Shown here: in pieces, positions 1 through 8,489 of the stretch
Layout: every line of letters starts with the position of its first letter
Position numbering within the stretch: the first letter of the stretch is position 1
Origin: Dehalococcoidia bacterium
GTDB taxonomy: Bacteria; Chloroflexota; Dehalococcoidia; SHYB01
Direction of reading: 5' to 3'
Length of the DNA stretch: 32,189 nt
NCBI GenBank assembly: GCA_009693015.1
Contig: SHYB01000023.1
Location: 1-32,189 of the forward strand
The notes under the pieces: generated by a model
What the model was told of the DNA's origin: nothing
The model's database searches: none
The model's input: the letters and a program-made list of their open reading frames with translations, nothing else
Program-made: the position numbers and the translations under genes

Positions 1-15
1 TGGTCTCCTTGCAGG

Positions 16-540
16 TTAGGCCCAGAGGCTATCGAGGTGGATGGCGCCGACCATGAAGAACAGCATGGGGATGGACATGATGACGTTGCTGCGGGAAGCC
101 ACGAGGGTGGCCCGTGCCCACTTGGGCTGGTCGGGCGGGGCGGGCTTGCCCTCCTTCACGGTAGCCGTAGTGGCGGCGATGACCTTTTTCTGATTGGGCC
201 AGATGATGAACCATACGTTCGCCGCCATGACCAGGCCGAGTGTGCCACCGACGACGATGGAGTAGAAGCGATTGGTGGTCCAGTACCCGCTCTCTTGTAT
301 GGCCGTGCCCACGATGAACGTGATGCCGAAGATCACGGTGGAGAGGGCGGCGTAACGGAAGTAGAGAAGGACGCGGGGGACAAGGATCATGATAGCGTTC
401 TGTCGCGCGGCAGGCTCCATCTTGGCGAAGGCGGGAACCTGGGCGAAGTTGAAGTAGTAGAGCAGGCCGATCCACAGAATGCCGGAAAGGATGTGTGCGT
501 AGCGTGTGACATCGAAGAAGACTTCCCACCCGAGATGCAT
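16..540 (-). CDS. Urate-hydroxylase (PuuD) N-terminal-like membrane protein
   Basis: The 174-residue protein has four hydrophobic segments at about residues 14-34, 60-82, 92-115 and 152-173. It carries the motifs YAHILSGILWIGLLYYFNF and NVWFIIWPNQKKV, which are characteristic of the membrane domain found at the N-terminus of PuuD-type urate hydroxylases. The cytochrome c domain that follows in full PuuD is absent, so a urate-oxidising role is not established; it may be a stand-alone haem- or quinone-linked membrane protein. The ATG follows an AGGAGG ribosome site at good distance, and a consensus-like promoter lies upstream. It sits downstream of two cupredoxin genes on the same strand, consistent with an electron-transfer setting, but that link is inferred. 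Family assignment is fairly secure; function is not. Confidence 0.75.
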   Translation of the reverse strand: MHLGWEVFFDVTRYAHILSGILWIGLLYYFNFAQVPAFAKMEPAARQNAIMILVPRVLLYFRYAALSTVIFGITFIVGTAIQESGYWTTNRFYSIVVGGTLGLVMAANVWFIIWPNQKKVIAATTATVKEGKPAPPDQPKWARATLVASRSNVIMSIPMLFFMVGAIHLDSLWA

Positions 541-591
541 GCAATCCTCCTTATTAGACAGCGGGTCGTGAGACTATAGTTCGCGGCCCAA

Positions 592-620
592 AATATCGCA
601 GCACTGAAGGGATTTGTCAA
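592..620 (-). promoter_or_regulatory. Sigma70-type promoter for the PuuD-like gene
   Basis: On the minus strand a perfect -35 TTGACA (620-615) is followed after 17 nt by GATATT (597-592). The predicted start of transcription leaves a leader of roughly 45 nt that contains the AGGAGG ribosome site. Confidence 0.6.
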
Positions 621-632
621 CCCTGACGTGCG

Positions 633-1031
633 CTAGCGCACGGTGACGGTGCCCGCCATGCCCGCAGCTTCGTGGCCGGCGATATCGCAAGAGAGTTTGT
701 AGGAGCCTGGTTTGGTGATGGGCGGCAAGCGCAGGGTCTTGGTTTGTCCTCCGTCCACCGTGATGTCTATGTTGAGGGCGTGCACGGTGAAGGTGTGTTT
801 GACGTCGTTGGAGTGTAGCGTCAGGTCTATGGCCTTTGTGCCGTCAAGGGTGATGTCTTTAGAGACGAATTTGAAGTTGGAGAGTTCAACGGACAGGGCC
901 ATGACGCCGGCGGGCGGCGGGGTAATGGTGGGGGCGGGGGTAGAGGCATCGCCACCGCTGCAGGCGACGAGGATGGCTGAGGCAGCGATGGGGGTGGCGA
1001 GGAGGCGCAGGGGCAGGGGGAGGTGTGGCAC
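633..1031 (-). CDS. Cupredoxin-domain lipoprotein 1
   Basis: This is a secreted, lipid-anchored blue-copper-like protein. The chosen GTG start (1031-1029) has AGGAG six nt upstream, and gives 132 residues beginning with a signal peptide that ends in the lipobox-like LVAC. An ATG farther upstream at 1085 would add 18 residues with no signal-peptide character. The mature part is a beta-rich domain with an early His in VKHTF and the C-terminal ligand loop LSCDIAGHEAAGM, giving the Cys, His and Met expected of a type 1 copper site. It resembles its neighbour at 1128-1505 in length, fold and ligand loop, suggesting duplication. It probably shuttles electrons on the outer face of the membrane; partner unknown. 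Confidence 0.75.
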   Translation of the reverse strand: MPHLPLPLRLLATPIAASAILVACSGGDASTPAPTITPPPAGVMALSVELSNFKFVSKDITLDGTKAIDLTLHSNDVKHTFTVHALNIDITVDGGQTKTLRLPPITKPGSYKLSCDIAGHEAAGMAGTVTVR

Positions 1032-1087
1032 GGCGGCTCTCCTGATTGTCTTGGCGTCCCGCGATGCGAGTGCGTGACGGCACAACG

Positions 1088-1117
1088 ATTCTAGCGCGGG
1101 CCGCTAGCGCAGGGCAA
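1088..1117 (-). promoter_or_regulatory. Candidate promoter for cupredoxin 1
   Basis: On the minus strand TTGCCC (1117-1112), an 18-nt spacer and TAGAAT (1093-1088) precede the cupredoxin gene by about 57 nt. It lies in the gap between the two cupredoxin genes, so the second can be transcribed apart from metH. Confidence 0.4.
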
Positions 1118-1127
1118 GATCAGCGGG

Positions 1128-1505
1128 CTAGCGCACGCTGATGAAGCCGAGCATGCCGGCGTCATCATGGCCTTCGATGGAGCAGGAGAGGCGGTAGTTG
1201 CCGGCGCTGGTGAACTGGTAGCGCACGGGCAGCGTGCGGCCCTTGCACACCTTCCATTGGATGCCGAGCTCGGGCACGGTGAAGGTGTGGTGGCTGTCCA
1301 CGGCGGCAAGATCGAAGGCGACGGTCTGGCCCTTGGTGAATTGGAAGGTGCTGGGGGCAAAGCGGAAGGCGTCCATGGTGACAGTCATGCGCTGATCGTA
1401 CTGGTCGGGGCTTGGCGTGGGCGGGTCTTCCGCGCGGAAGAGGCAGCCGGTAGCGGCAAGCAGGAGGATGGCGCACCAGGCGGCAAGGGGGGCCAGGGGT
1501 GGCAT
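1128..1505 (-). CDS. Cupredoxin-domain lipoprotein 2
   Basis: This 125-residue protein starts with a signal peptide ending in a lipobox-like ATGC, followed by a Pro-rich linker and a small beta-sandwich domain. Likely copper ligands are a His in the pair SHHTF and the Cys, His and Met of SCSIEGHDDAGM. The spacing C-x4-GH-x4-M matches that of the paralogue at 633-1031. Its ATG lies only four nt after the metH stop codon, so it is probably translated from the same mRNA and perhaps coupled to metH termination. No clear ribosome site precedes it apart from weak G-rich bases inside metH. A role in periplasmic electron transfer is inferred from the fold. Confidence 0.7.
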   Translation of the reverse strand: MPPLAPLAAWCAILLLAATGCLFRAEDPPTPSPDQYDQRMTVTMDAFRFAPSTFQFTKGQTVAFDLAAVDSHHTFTVPELGIQWKVCKGRTLPVRYQFTSAGNYRLSCSIEGHDDAGMLGFISVR

Positions 1506-1509
1506 GGGG

Positions 1510-4500
1510 TTAGGCGCGCCGGCCCTGAGCGTGTGCGGCAGCGATCTCGCGCTCCAGCGCGGCGGCGTCGGCAGGGGAGAGGTTGAAGTACGCGGCGTCC
1601 GGGTGGTGCACCACGAGGGCGCTGACGGAGCTTTCGGGGTCCATCATGTGGCCCTCGGTGAGGCGGACGGGCAGGTGCTGCTCAACATCCAGCAGCCGGA
1701 AGAGTTCTTCCTGGTCTTCCAGGCGGGGGCAGGCGGGGTAGCCGAAGGAGTAGCGCCGACCGCGATAGTGCGCTTTGAAAAGCTCCTGCGGGGTGGTCTG
1801 CGGCGGGTCGGCGAAGCCCCAGGCGCGGCGGATCTGCTGGTGTACCAGCTCGGCGAAGGCTTCCGCGCTTTCCAGCGCCAGCGATTGCAGGATGTGACTG
1901 GCGAGGTAGTCGCCGCGCTCTTTCCAGTCGTCCGCCAAGGCGCGGACGCCGTTGCCGATGGTGGTGACGAAGAGGGCGACGTAGTCCATGCGCCCCGAGG
2001 ATTTTTCGGCGACGTAGTCCACCAGGCTGAGGCCGGCATCGTCTGTCTGACGTCCGAAAAAGAAGCGGCCGATCTCCGCCTTGCCGTCCGGGGTGTAGAT
2101 GCGCAGCCACTGGTCGTCAGACTGCGCGGGGAAGAACTTGAACGCGGCGGCGGCGTGGATGTCTTTGCGGGCGAGCATCTGCTCTTCCACGCGGCGCACG
2201 GCGGCTCGCAGCTCCAGAGCCTTGGGTTCTTCTTGCGCCAGGGCTTCAGGGAAGCGGCCCTTGAAGCCCAGGTGTCGCACATAGAGCATCATGGGGTTGA
2301 TGAGCTTGAAGATGGCGTCGAGATCATGGTTGCGCAGGACGTGGAGTTTGAGATCGGGCGGGAGGGGGATGGGGATGTCTTGGCGCACGGCGGCGGACCT
2401 GCCGCGGCGCACCATGGTCTGGGACTGGGGTTGCTCTGCCTGGCCCTGGCGTTGCATGTCCAGGGTCGTCTTGTCCAAGCCGGCGCGGAGGGTTTCGCGC
2501 TGATCGGCGTCCATGATGCGGTTGGCGAGGGAAAGGCCGTCCATTGCTTCGCGGGCGTAGGCGACGAGGCCATCGTAGACGGTGGCGATGCGCAGGCGGG
2601 TGAAGCGGTTGGTGAGGGCGGCGCCGCCGACGAGGACGGGGCAGGCGATGCCGGCGGCTTTCAAGTCTTTTGCCGTCTCCACCATCATTTGCGCCGATTT
2701 GACGAGCAGCCCGGAAAGGCCGATGGCGTCCGGCTGGTGCTTGAGGCAGGCGGCGATGATCTCTTGCGGCGGGACCTTGATGCCCAGGTTGACGACGCGG
2801 TAGCCGTTGTTGGCGAGGATGATCTCCACGAGGTTCTTGCCGATATCGTGTACATCGCCTTTGACGGTGGCGAGGAGGATGGTGCCCTTGTTGCTGGAGG
2901 CGCCCTTTTCCATGTGCGGCTCCAGGTGGCGCACCGCGGCTTTCATGGCCTCGGCGGATTGCAGCACCTCGGCGACGATGAGGCGGTTGTCGTTGAAGAG
3001 GCGGCCCACTTCATCCATGCCCGTCATGAGCGGGCCGTTGATAATCTGAAGCGGCGTCCGGGCTTTCAGGGCCTCGTCCAGGTCTTCCAGCAGGCCCTCC
3101 TTGCTGCCGTCCACGATGCAGCGCGCCAGGCGCTGGTCGAGGGGGAGGGAGCGCCTATCGTCCTTGGGGGCGGGGGCAGCGGCCTTGCCGCGGAAGTGGG
3201 CGGTGAAGGCGGCGATGGGGTCGTCGCCACGCCACCAGATGAGGTCTTCGGCCAGGGTGCGCTCCACCTCGGGGATGGAGGGGTAGCGCATGAGGCGCTC
3301 GGTGTTGACGATGGCGAGGTCGAGCCCGGCCTGGACGCAGTGATAGAGGAAGACGGCGTTGAGCACCTCGCGGCCGGAGGCGGGGAGGCCGAAGGAGACG
3401 TTGGAGATGCCGAGGATGGTCTTGCAGCGGGGCAGGGCCTCCTTGATGAGGCGTATGCCTTCGATAGTCTCCGCGCCGGCGCCGATGTAGTTCTTGTCGC
3501 CGGTGCCGATCGGGAAGACAAGCGCATCGAACAGGATGTCCTCCGGCGGGATGCCGTACTTCTGGGTGAGCAGATCGTGGGAGCGCTGGGCGATGGCGAG
3601 TTTTCTCTTGCGGGTGATGGCCTGGGCCTGCTGCTTGTCATCGTCAATGCAGCCGACGACGAGGGCGGCGCCGTAGCGACGGGCGAGGGGCGTGACGAGT
3701 TGGAAGCGCGACTCACCGTCTTCCAGGTTGATGGAGTTGATGATGGATTTGCCGGGGGTGCGCTTGAGGCCTTCCTCGATCACATGCGCATCGGTGGAAT
3801 CGAGCATGATGGGCGCCTTGATCTTTTTGGTCAGGTTCTCCAGGAAGGCGATGAGATCGGCAAGCTCGTCGCGGTCAGGGTCTTGGAGGCAGACGTCTAC
3901 GATGTGGGCGCCTTCGCGCACCTGGCGGCGGCCGACCTCCGCGGCTTCGTCCCACGCGCCCTGGGCGATGAGCTGCTTGAACTTGCGGCTGCCCAGCACG
4001 TTGGTGCGCTCGCCGACGAGGACGGGGCGCGTGTCTTGATTGATGACGAACGGCTCAAGGCCGGCGACGCGCGATTCTTGCAGGTGCAATGGTTTATGCG
4101 GGGGCTGGCCTTTGGCGGCGGCGGCGATCTGCCGGATGTGGCTGGGGACGGTGCCGCAGCAGCCGCCGAGGACGTTCACCCAGCCTTCGCCGATGAAGCG
4201 GCGCAGCGTGGCGGCGATCATCTCCGGTGTTTCGTTGTAGCGGCCGTGCTCGTCGGGGAGGCCGGCGTTGGGGATGCAGGCGATGGGGAATCGGGAGAGG
4301 CCGGCGAGGGTGCGGACGTGGTCGGTCATGAACTCGGGGCCGGTGGCGCAGTTGAGGCCGATCCAGAGGAGATCGCGGTGGGCCAGCGTGGTGTAGAACG
4401 CTTCGATGTCCTGGCCGGCGAGGAGGGTGCCCATCGCTTCCACGGTGGCCTGGACGGCGATGGGGGCCGGCTCGCCGGTCTGGGCGATGGCGCGGTCGCA

Positions 4501-5046
4501 GCCTTCGAGGGCGGCCTTGACGTTGATGGGGTCTTGCGAAGTTTCGATAAGAAGCAGGTCGGCGCCGCCTTCGATGAGGCCCGCCGCCTGCTCGGCGTAG
4601 GATGCGGCGAGGGTGTCGAAGGTGACGCCGCCGGTGACGGAGATGCTTTTGTTGGTGGGGCCGATGGAGCCGGCGACGAAGCGGGGCAGCGCCGGCGTGG
4701 ATGCGGCGTCGGCGGCCTCGCGGGCGATGCGCGCCGCGGCGCGGCTGATCTCGCGCGCACGAGGGGCGAGGTTGTACTCGGCGAGGACGATGGACATGGA
4801 TCCGAAGGAGTTCGTTTCGATGATGTCCGCGCCGGCATCGAGGAAGGAGCGGTGGATATCGCGGATGACGTCAGGGCGGGTGATGTTGAGGTATTCGTTG
4901 CAGCCTTCGTACTGCTCGCCGCCGAAGTCCGCTGCGGTGAGGTCGCGCTGCTGGATGCTGGTGCCCATGGCGCCGTCCACGACAAGGATGCGCTCCGTGA
5001 GGAGGCGGCGGAGCGCGGCGATGCGGGTTTGGCGCGGGGCGTTCAT
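1510..5046 (-). CDS. metH: Cobalamin-dependent methionine synthase
   Basis: Transfers a methyl group from methyltetrahydrofolate through B12 to homocysteine, in the cytoplasm. The 1178-residue length is close to the E. coli enzyme. Modules appear in the usual order: homocysteine domain with the zinc Cys residues in GLNCATG and GGCCGT; pterin-binding domain ([13 protein letters not shown] onward); helical cap ([11 protein letters not shown]); B12 domain with the cobalt-binding DVHDIG motif; and a C-terminal AdoMet reactivation domain with [11 protein letters not shown]. The ATG at 5046 follows a weak AAGAAAG site and begins MNAPRQ; an in-frame start at 5112 would lie upstream of the promoter -10 and is rejected. 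There is no room in the short leader for a SAM or cobalamin riboswitch. A cupredoxin gene follows after four nt. Confidence 0.97.
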   Translation of the reverse strand: MNAPRQTRIAALRRLLTERILVVDGAMGTSIQQRDLTAADFGGEQYEGCNEYLNITRPDVIRDIHRSFLDAGADIIETNSFGSMSIVLAEYNLAPRAREISRAAARIAREAADAASTPALPRFVAGSIGPTNKSISVTGGVTFDTLAASYAEQAAGLIEGGADLLLIETSQDPINVKAALEGCDRAIAQTGEPAPIAVQATVEAMGTLLAGQDIEAFYTTLAHRDLLWIGLNCATGPEFMTDHVRTLAGLSRFPIACIPNAGLPDEHGRYNETPEMIAATLRRFIGEGWVNVLGGCCGTVPSHIRQIAAAAKGQPPHKPLHLQESRVAGLEPFVINQDTRPVLVGERTNVLGSRKFKQLIAQGAWDEAAEVGRRQVREGAHIVDVCLQDPDRDELADLIAFLENLTKKIKAPIMLDSTDAHVIEEGLKRTPGKSIINSINLEDGESRFQLVTPLARRYGAALVVGCIDDDKQQAQAITRKRKLAIAQRSHDLLTQKYGIPPEDILFDALVFPIGTGDKNYIGAGAETIEGIRLIKEALPRCKTILGISNVSFGLPASGREVLNAVFLYHCVQAGLDLAIVNTERLMRYPSIPEVERTLAEDLIWWRGDDPIAAFTAHFRGKAAAPAPKDDRRSLPLDQRLARCIVDGSKEGLLEDLDEALKARTPLQIINGPLMTGMDEVGRLFNDNRLIVAEVLQSAEAMKAAVRHLEPHMEKGASSNKGTILLATVKGDVHDIGKNLVEIILANNGYRVVNLGIKVPPQEIIAACLKHQPDAIGLSGLLVKSAQMMVETAKDLKAAGIACPVLVGGAALTNRFTRLRIATVYDGLVAYAREAMDGLSLANRIMDADQRETLRAGLDKTTLDMQRQGQAEQPQSQTMVRRGRSAAVRQDIPIPLPPDLKLHVLRNHDLDAIFKLINPMMLYVRHLGFKGRFPEALAQEEPKALELRAAVRRVEEQMLARKDIHAAAAFKFFPAQSDDQWLRIYTPDGKAEIGRFFFGRQTDDAGLSLVDYVAEKSSGRMDYVALFVTTIGNGVRALADDWKERGDYLASHILQSLALESAEAFAELVHQQIRRAWGFADPPQTTPQELFKAHYRGRRYSFGYPACPRLEDQEELFRLLDVEQHLPVRLTEGHMMDPESSVSALVVHHPDAAYFNLSPADAAALEREIAAAHAQGRRA

Positions 5047-5080
5047 GGAGTGCTTTCTTACAGAACAGAGGCGAACATCT

Positions 5081-5086
5081 ATTATA
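5081..5086 (-). promoter_or_regulatory. metH: Candidate metH -10 element
   Basis: A perfect TATAAT on the minus strand (5086-5081) predicts a leader of about 30 nt before the metH ATG. No good -35 hexamer is visible 16-18 nt upstream, so an activator or an extended contact may be needed. Confidence 0.5.
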
Positions 5087-5140
5087 TCGTGCCTTCTGTG
5101 GCGGGGAGGCACGGAAGGGGGCGGGCGTGCTTTTACGAGT

Positions 5141-5188
5141 GTTACCGTAACGATATGTAACGGTAACGTAACCGTATGGTATTGTTAC
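5141..5188. promoter_or_regulatory. Cluster of GTAAC/GTTAC half-sites (candidate operator)
   Basis: Six copies of GTAAC or its complement GTTAC fall within 48 bp, starting at 5141 (GTTAC), 5147, 5157, 5163, 5168 (GTAAC) and 5184 (GTTAC). They form overlapping inverted repeats: GTTAC-C-GTAAC at 5141-5151, GTTACCG/CGGTAAC at 5141-5147 and 5161-5167, and CGTAAC/GTTACG at 5167-5172 and 5184-5189. The cluster is A/T-rich against a GC-rich background and lies between the divergent metH and DGQHR genes. It looks like a multi-site repressor operator; which gene it controls is unknown. Confidence 0.55.
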
Positions 5189-5292
5189 GGTACATCACGA
5201 ACTCAAAGCAGGCGGGGACAGGAGGCGAAGCAAGGACACCGCGTGAGCGCAAGCTAGAGACGCAGAGAATCAATCAGCCTAAGGAGTTTGAA

Positions 5293-6288
5293 ATGGCCAA
5301 GTCAGCCGCAACACATCCAATAGTGCAACCCGTGCTGAGATTTCATCAGAAGGATCAGGATGTTTTTCTAGGGGTGATCCCCAGTAGCTTGTTGAACCAG
5401 TGGACTAAAGTCTGGGATATTTCCACAGAACCAAAGGAGGGGTACCAGCGCCCTCCAATCGAGGCGAGATTCCGTGAGTTTGCCAAGTATTTGACTACGC
5501 CGGAAGGTTACATGACTCCCATCATCATCAACTGCAGAGGCCACTGGAGGTTTCTACCGGACGGGTCAGGCTCTGTTGTCGGACAATTACAGATTGAGGG
5601 ACCCGGTTCGATCCTGGACGGACAGCATAGGCGCGGTGGGCTTATCCTTGCTCTGGAGCAAGGACAGGCGGAGCCAGTACCCTTTCTTGCCTACAACGAC
5701 CTGCATCACAGGGTCGAAGTGGACCTGTTTGACACCATCAATTCAAAGGCGCGGCCGCTCTCCAAGTCTCTCCTCGACTTTAACCAGCGTGACAAGGATC
5801 TGGATGTGCAGGTAGCCCTTCTCCTGGACACTGAACCGGACTCCCCGTTGTATCAGCAACTGAGCTACTCAGGCTCAAGGGACGGCACTAGGCGGATCAC
5901 CCTTGAGGGGATGCGGCGAGCTATGGCACCTATCTTCCGCTCGGGGAAGTTGTCGGCCTTGGTCAAGGAAGACCGCGCCCAGGCGATGAAAGCATTTTTC
6001 AAAGCCGTTGCTGACACTTGGGCGACGGAGTGGAGCGATTCCAAGAACTACAAATTGAGGGAGCTTACTGGCATGGCCGCGGTCTGCATGGTTGCGGGAG
6101 ATGTGCTGTCCGAGTCCTATGACGCAAAAACACGTCGGGTTGATGAGAAGAAGATAGGTGATCTTCTGCAGAAGGCTGCTGGACACGGGATCGACTGGAC
6201 GAAGAAGGGCGAGTACAGTGGCCAGAGTGGCTTTGGAGGTGCCTTGGTGATTGGCAAAGATCTGGCGCAAGCCATTTGGAGTAAGTAA
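5293..6288 (+). CDS. DGQHR-domain (DndB-like) protein
   Basis: The protein has 331 residues. The literal DGQHR motif lies at residues 109-113, preceded by a QR motif (Q52-R53) in YQRPPIEARFREFAKYL and followed by FDTINSKARPLSKSLLD; all three are typical of the DGQHR family. That family includes DndB, the DNA-binding regulator of phosphorothioate DNA modification, and proteins of other defence islands. No dndA, C, D or E partner, nuclease or methylase is next to it here. The ATG at 5293 has an AAGGAG site six nt upstream; an earlier in-frame ATG at 5176 sits inside the half-site cluster and lacks a ribosome site. Its sequence is visibly richer in A/T than the flanking genes, suggesting horizontal gain. 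It ends at a bidirectional terminator, so it is transcribed alone. Confidence 0.8.
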   Translation: MAKSAATHPIVQPVLRFHQKDQDVFLGVIPSSLLNQWTKVWDISTEPKEGYQRPPIEARFREFAKYLTTPEGYMTPIIINCRGHWRFLPDGSGSVVGQLQIEGPGSILDGQHRRGGLILALEQGQAEPVPFLAYNDLHHRVEVDLFDTINSKARPLSKSLLDFNQRDKDLDVQVALLLDTEPDSPLYQQLSYSGSRDGTRRITLEGMRRAMAPIFRSGKLSALVKEDRAQAMKAFFKAVADTWATEWSDSKNYKLRELTGMAAVCMVAGDVLSESYDAKTRRVDEKKIGDLLQKAAGHGIDWTKKGEYSGQSGFGGALVIGKDLAQAIWSK

Positions 6289-6345
6289 CAGCCTGGAGCT
6301 GAACGCTCAGCTTTCTCCAATCTGATCCGGGCGAAGAAGCGTGAA

Positions 6346-6375
6346 AAGGGGCGGGCCTGTGCAGGCCCGCCCCTT
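6346..6375. terminator. Bidirectional intrinsic terminator
   Basis: Two 14-nt arms (6346-6359 and 6362-6375) are perfectly complementary and GC-rich; the innermost pairs must open to make a loop. The minus strand has a TTTT run straight after the stem, the plus strand a weaker T-rich tail. It lies between the convergent DGQHR gene and the ABC binding-protein gene. Confidence 0.8.
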
Positions 6376-6400
6376 GCTGTTTGTAGGCGCAAGCAGTGTA

Positions 6401-7492
6401 CTAGGGCGGCGTCTTGAGGCGGTTGCCAGTGTAGGCGGCCTGTACCAGGGTGGCATCGTAGGCGGTGCGGTAGTCGAAGGGCTGGGGGAGCGCCTGGTAG
6501 GCGAGGAGCTCATCGTAGAGGGCTTTCCATTGGGCGTCAGACATGGCGCCGAGGCCATTGGCGGCGGCGACTGGCCCTTCGGCGTCGCGAAGCTCCTGGC
6601 GCAGCATGAAGCGCTGGTGCTCGCGGTCTTCCTGGGGGGCGTATTTCATGACGATGTCCAGCGCGGCCTCTTCATTGGCTTTGGCGAAGGCCATGCCCCG
6701 GAGGGTGGCGCGGACGAAGCGCTGGAGAGGCTCGCGCTTTTCGGCCAGCGCCTTGTCGGTGACGATGTAGGAGAGGCCAAGGGTGGGTACGCCGACGGAT
6801 TCGGGGTCGAAGACGGTGACGGGGAAGCCGAGCTTCTCCACGAGGTTGGGCTCGTTGGACTTGAACACGGCGAGGAGGTCAACCTGGCCTTCGGTGAGGA
6901 TACGCACGTCAAAGCCGACGCGCACCTCTTTGATTTTGGAGCGGTCGGCGCCGGCGGCCTTGACCATGGCGAGGTATTCGGGCGGCACGGAGGTCTTGTA
7001 GCCGAAGGTTTTGCCCTCCCAGTCCTTCACCGTTTTGATGCCCGATTTCTGGAGGGCGAGGTAGGCGTTCTGGCCCTTTTGCCCGAAGAGGGCGATGGCC
7101 TTGATGGGGGCGGCGGGATCGGAGCGGCGCTTGAGGATGGAGCCGGCGTCGGCGGTGGAGACGTCGATCTCGTTAGCGAGGAGGAGCTTGAGGTGCTCGC
7201 CACTTTGGGCGTGGCGAATGGTGACGTCCAGGTTTTCGGCGGCGAAGTAGCCCTTTTCCTGGGCGATGTAGGCGGCGACGAAGGGCAGGTTGGCCTGGGG
7301 CTTGAAGCCGGCCATGAACGTGAGGCTGGCGCGAGGAGGCAGCGTGGCGGCGAGCGGCTGGTTTGCTAGCCCGGCAGGGGGCGGCGCGGCTGTGGGCGAT
7401 GCGCCGGTGGAGCAGGCGGCGAGCAGGAGCGCGAGTGTCGTTGCAAACGCAAGCGTCGGAACATGTCTGAGGAACCGTGGCCGTGCAAGCAA
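6401..7492 (-). CDS. ABC importer substrate-binding lipoprotein, NMT1/THI5-like
   Basis: This 363-residue protein captures the substrate outside the cell for the permease and ATPase encoded upstream. The N-terminus is a lipoprotein signal (LALLLAACS) followed by a Pro/Ala linker. The periplasmic-binding fold begins near residue 57 with FMAGFKPQANLPFVAAYIAQ and KGYFAAENLDVTI, the pattern seen in NMT1/THI5, SsuA and RibY/ThiY proteins. Substrates in this family include thiamine-precursor pyrimidine, riboflavin, sulfonates and nitrate, and the sequence alone does not choose between them. The start is TTG at 7492 with AGGAG nine nt upstream; no in-frame ATG is better placed. No riboswitch is evident in the 145-nt gap to the permease gene. 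Confidence 0.85.
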   Translation of the reverse strand: MLARPRFLRHVPTLAFATTLALLLAACSTGASPTAAPPPAGLANQPLAATLPPRASLTFMAGFKPQANLPFVAAYIAQEKGYFAAENLDVTIRHAQSGEHLKLLLANEIDVSTADAGSILKRRSDPAAPIKAIALFGQKGQNAYLALQKSGIKTVKDWEGKTFGYKTSVPPEYLAMVKAAGADRSKIKEVRVGFDVRILTEGQVDLLAVFKSNEPNLVEKLGFPVTVFDPESVGVPTLGLSYIVTDKALAEKREPLQRFVRATLRGMAFAKANEEAALDIVMKYAPQEDREHQRFMLRQELRDAEGPVAAANGLGAMSDAQWKALYDELLAYQALPQPFDYRTAYDATLVQAAYTGNRLKTPP

Positions 7493-7637
7493 TGTATTGT
7501 TCTCCTAGTGGATTATTCTGCGGCGGTATTTTCTGTGCAGACATTTCTTTTGTTCCACCAGGGCGGGCCGTCCGCGCAGTCGTGGCGCCGCGCGGGATGC
7601 CTCTTGTTTTTGTGCGGGCGCACCGCGCGGGGACTAC

Positions 7638-8489
7638 CTATTGCGATAGAGAGGACTCATGCCAGAAGAGGAGCCGCCGCTCAGCGATGGTGATGACGGT
7701 CATGAGCGAGATGCCGATGACGGCGAGGGTGACGATGGCGGCGAAGAGGGTGGGCATATCCAGGTTATTGTGGGCCACGATGATGACGCTGCCAAGCCCT
7801 CGGTCGCCGGTGAACCATTCGCCGACGACGGCGCCGATGACGGCGAGGGGGGCGACGATGCGCAGCGCGGCGAAGAGGTAGGGGAAGGACGCGGGCCAGC
7901 GCAGTCGCCAGAAGATCTCCCGTGGTGAGGCGTCGACAGAGCGGAGGAAATCGAGGGCGCCGGGGGAGACGGAGCGCAGGCCGACTACCGCATTGACCAT
8001 GACGGGGAAGAAGGTGATGAGGGCGGCGATGAGCATTTTGGGCCAGGAGCCGAAGCCGAACCAGATGACGAAGAGGGGGGCCACGGCCACGATGGGGGTG
8101 ACTTTCACCAGCACCGCCAGAGGGTAGATGCTGCGTTCCAGGGCGCGGGAGTGGGCCATGGTGATGGCGAGGGCGATGGCTACCGCCGAGCCGATGGCGC
8201 AGCCGGCGAGGGCTTCATAGAGCGTGACCCAGCCATGCCAGGCGAAGAAGCCAAGATCGCCGGTGAGACGGGCCCAGATTTCGGTGGGGGCGGGCATGAT
8301 GTAGGTGGGAGTACCGGCGATGCGCACCCAGAGCTCCCAGCCGAGGGCGAGGAGGGTAAGGGCAACGAGCGGCGGGAGGATGTAGCCGAGGGCGGGCGCG
8401 GCGCGGCGCAGCCGGCGGGCCAGGGCGGGGCTGGAGAGCGCGGCGCCGCGGAATACGACAGGGGGGTTCTTAGCGGTGCGCAGCGCCAA
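7638..8489 (-). CDS. ABC importer permease (SsuC/ThiX-like)
   Basis: Inner-membrane channel subunit of 283 residues with about six hydrophobic helices. The family EAA loop that docks the ATPase is visible as DASPREIFWRLRWPASFPYL. The start is TTG at 8489, five nt after GGGAGG and 20 nt inside the end of the ATPase gene, so translation of the two is probably coupled. The N-terminal 30 residues are basic and cytoplasmic. Together with the binding protein and ATPase it completes an importer of the sulfonate/nitrate/pyrimidine class. Substrate unknown. Confidence 0.88.
   Translation of the reverse strand: MALRTAKNPPVVFRGAALSSPALARRLRRAAPALGYILPPLVALTLLALGWELWVRIAGTPTYIMPAPTEIWARLTGDLGFFAWHGWVTLYEALAGCAIGSAVAIALAITMAHSRALERSIYPLAVLVKVTPIVAVAPLFVIWFGFGSWPKMLIAALITFFPVMVNAVVGLRSVSPGALDFLRSVDASPREIFWRLRWPASFPYLFAALRIVAPLAVIGAVVGEWFTGDRGLGSVIIVAHNNLDMPTLFAAIVTLAVIGISLMTVITIAERRLLFWHESSLSQ

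Noticed and set aside
628-641. GTGCGCTAGCGCAC palindrome, and CGCTAGCG near other stop codons
   Set aside because: It overlaps the cupredoxin stop codon, and similar CGCTAG strings arise from frequent Arg-TAG ends in a GC-rich genome; no positional logic.
5047-5140. Cobalamin or SAM riboswitch before metH
   Set aside because: The predicted leader is only about 30 nt and no conserved B12-box or SAM-type core is visible.
1417-5160. 1247-codon open frame on the plus strand opposite metH
   Set aside because: It is a GC-skew shadow of metH: the product is Gly/Ala/Val/Asp-rich without domains, while the minus strand shows every MetH motif.
5293-6288. Complete Dnd phosphorothioate system
   Set aside because: Only a DndB-like protein is present; no DndA, C, D or E homologue lies in the window.
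7493-7637. FMN or TPP riboswitch before the ABC binding-protein gene
   Set aside because: I find no RFN or thi-box core in this gap or upstream of the ATPase gene, so the substrate cannot be assigned in that way.
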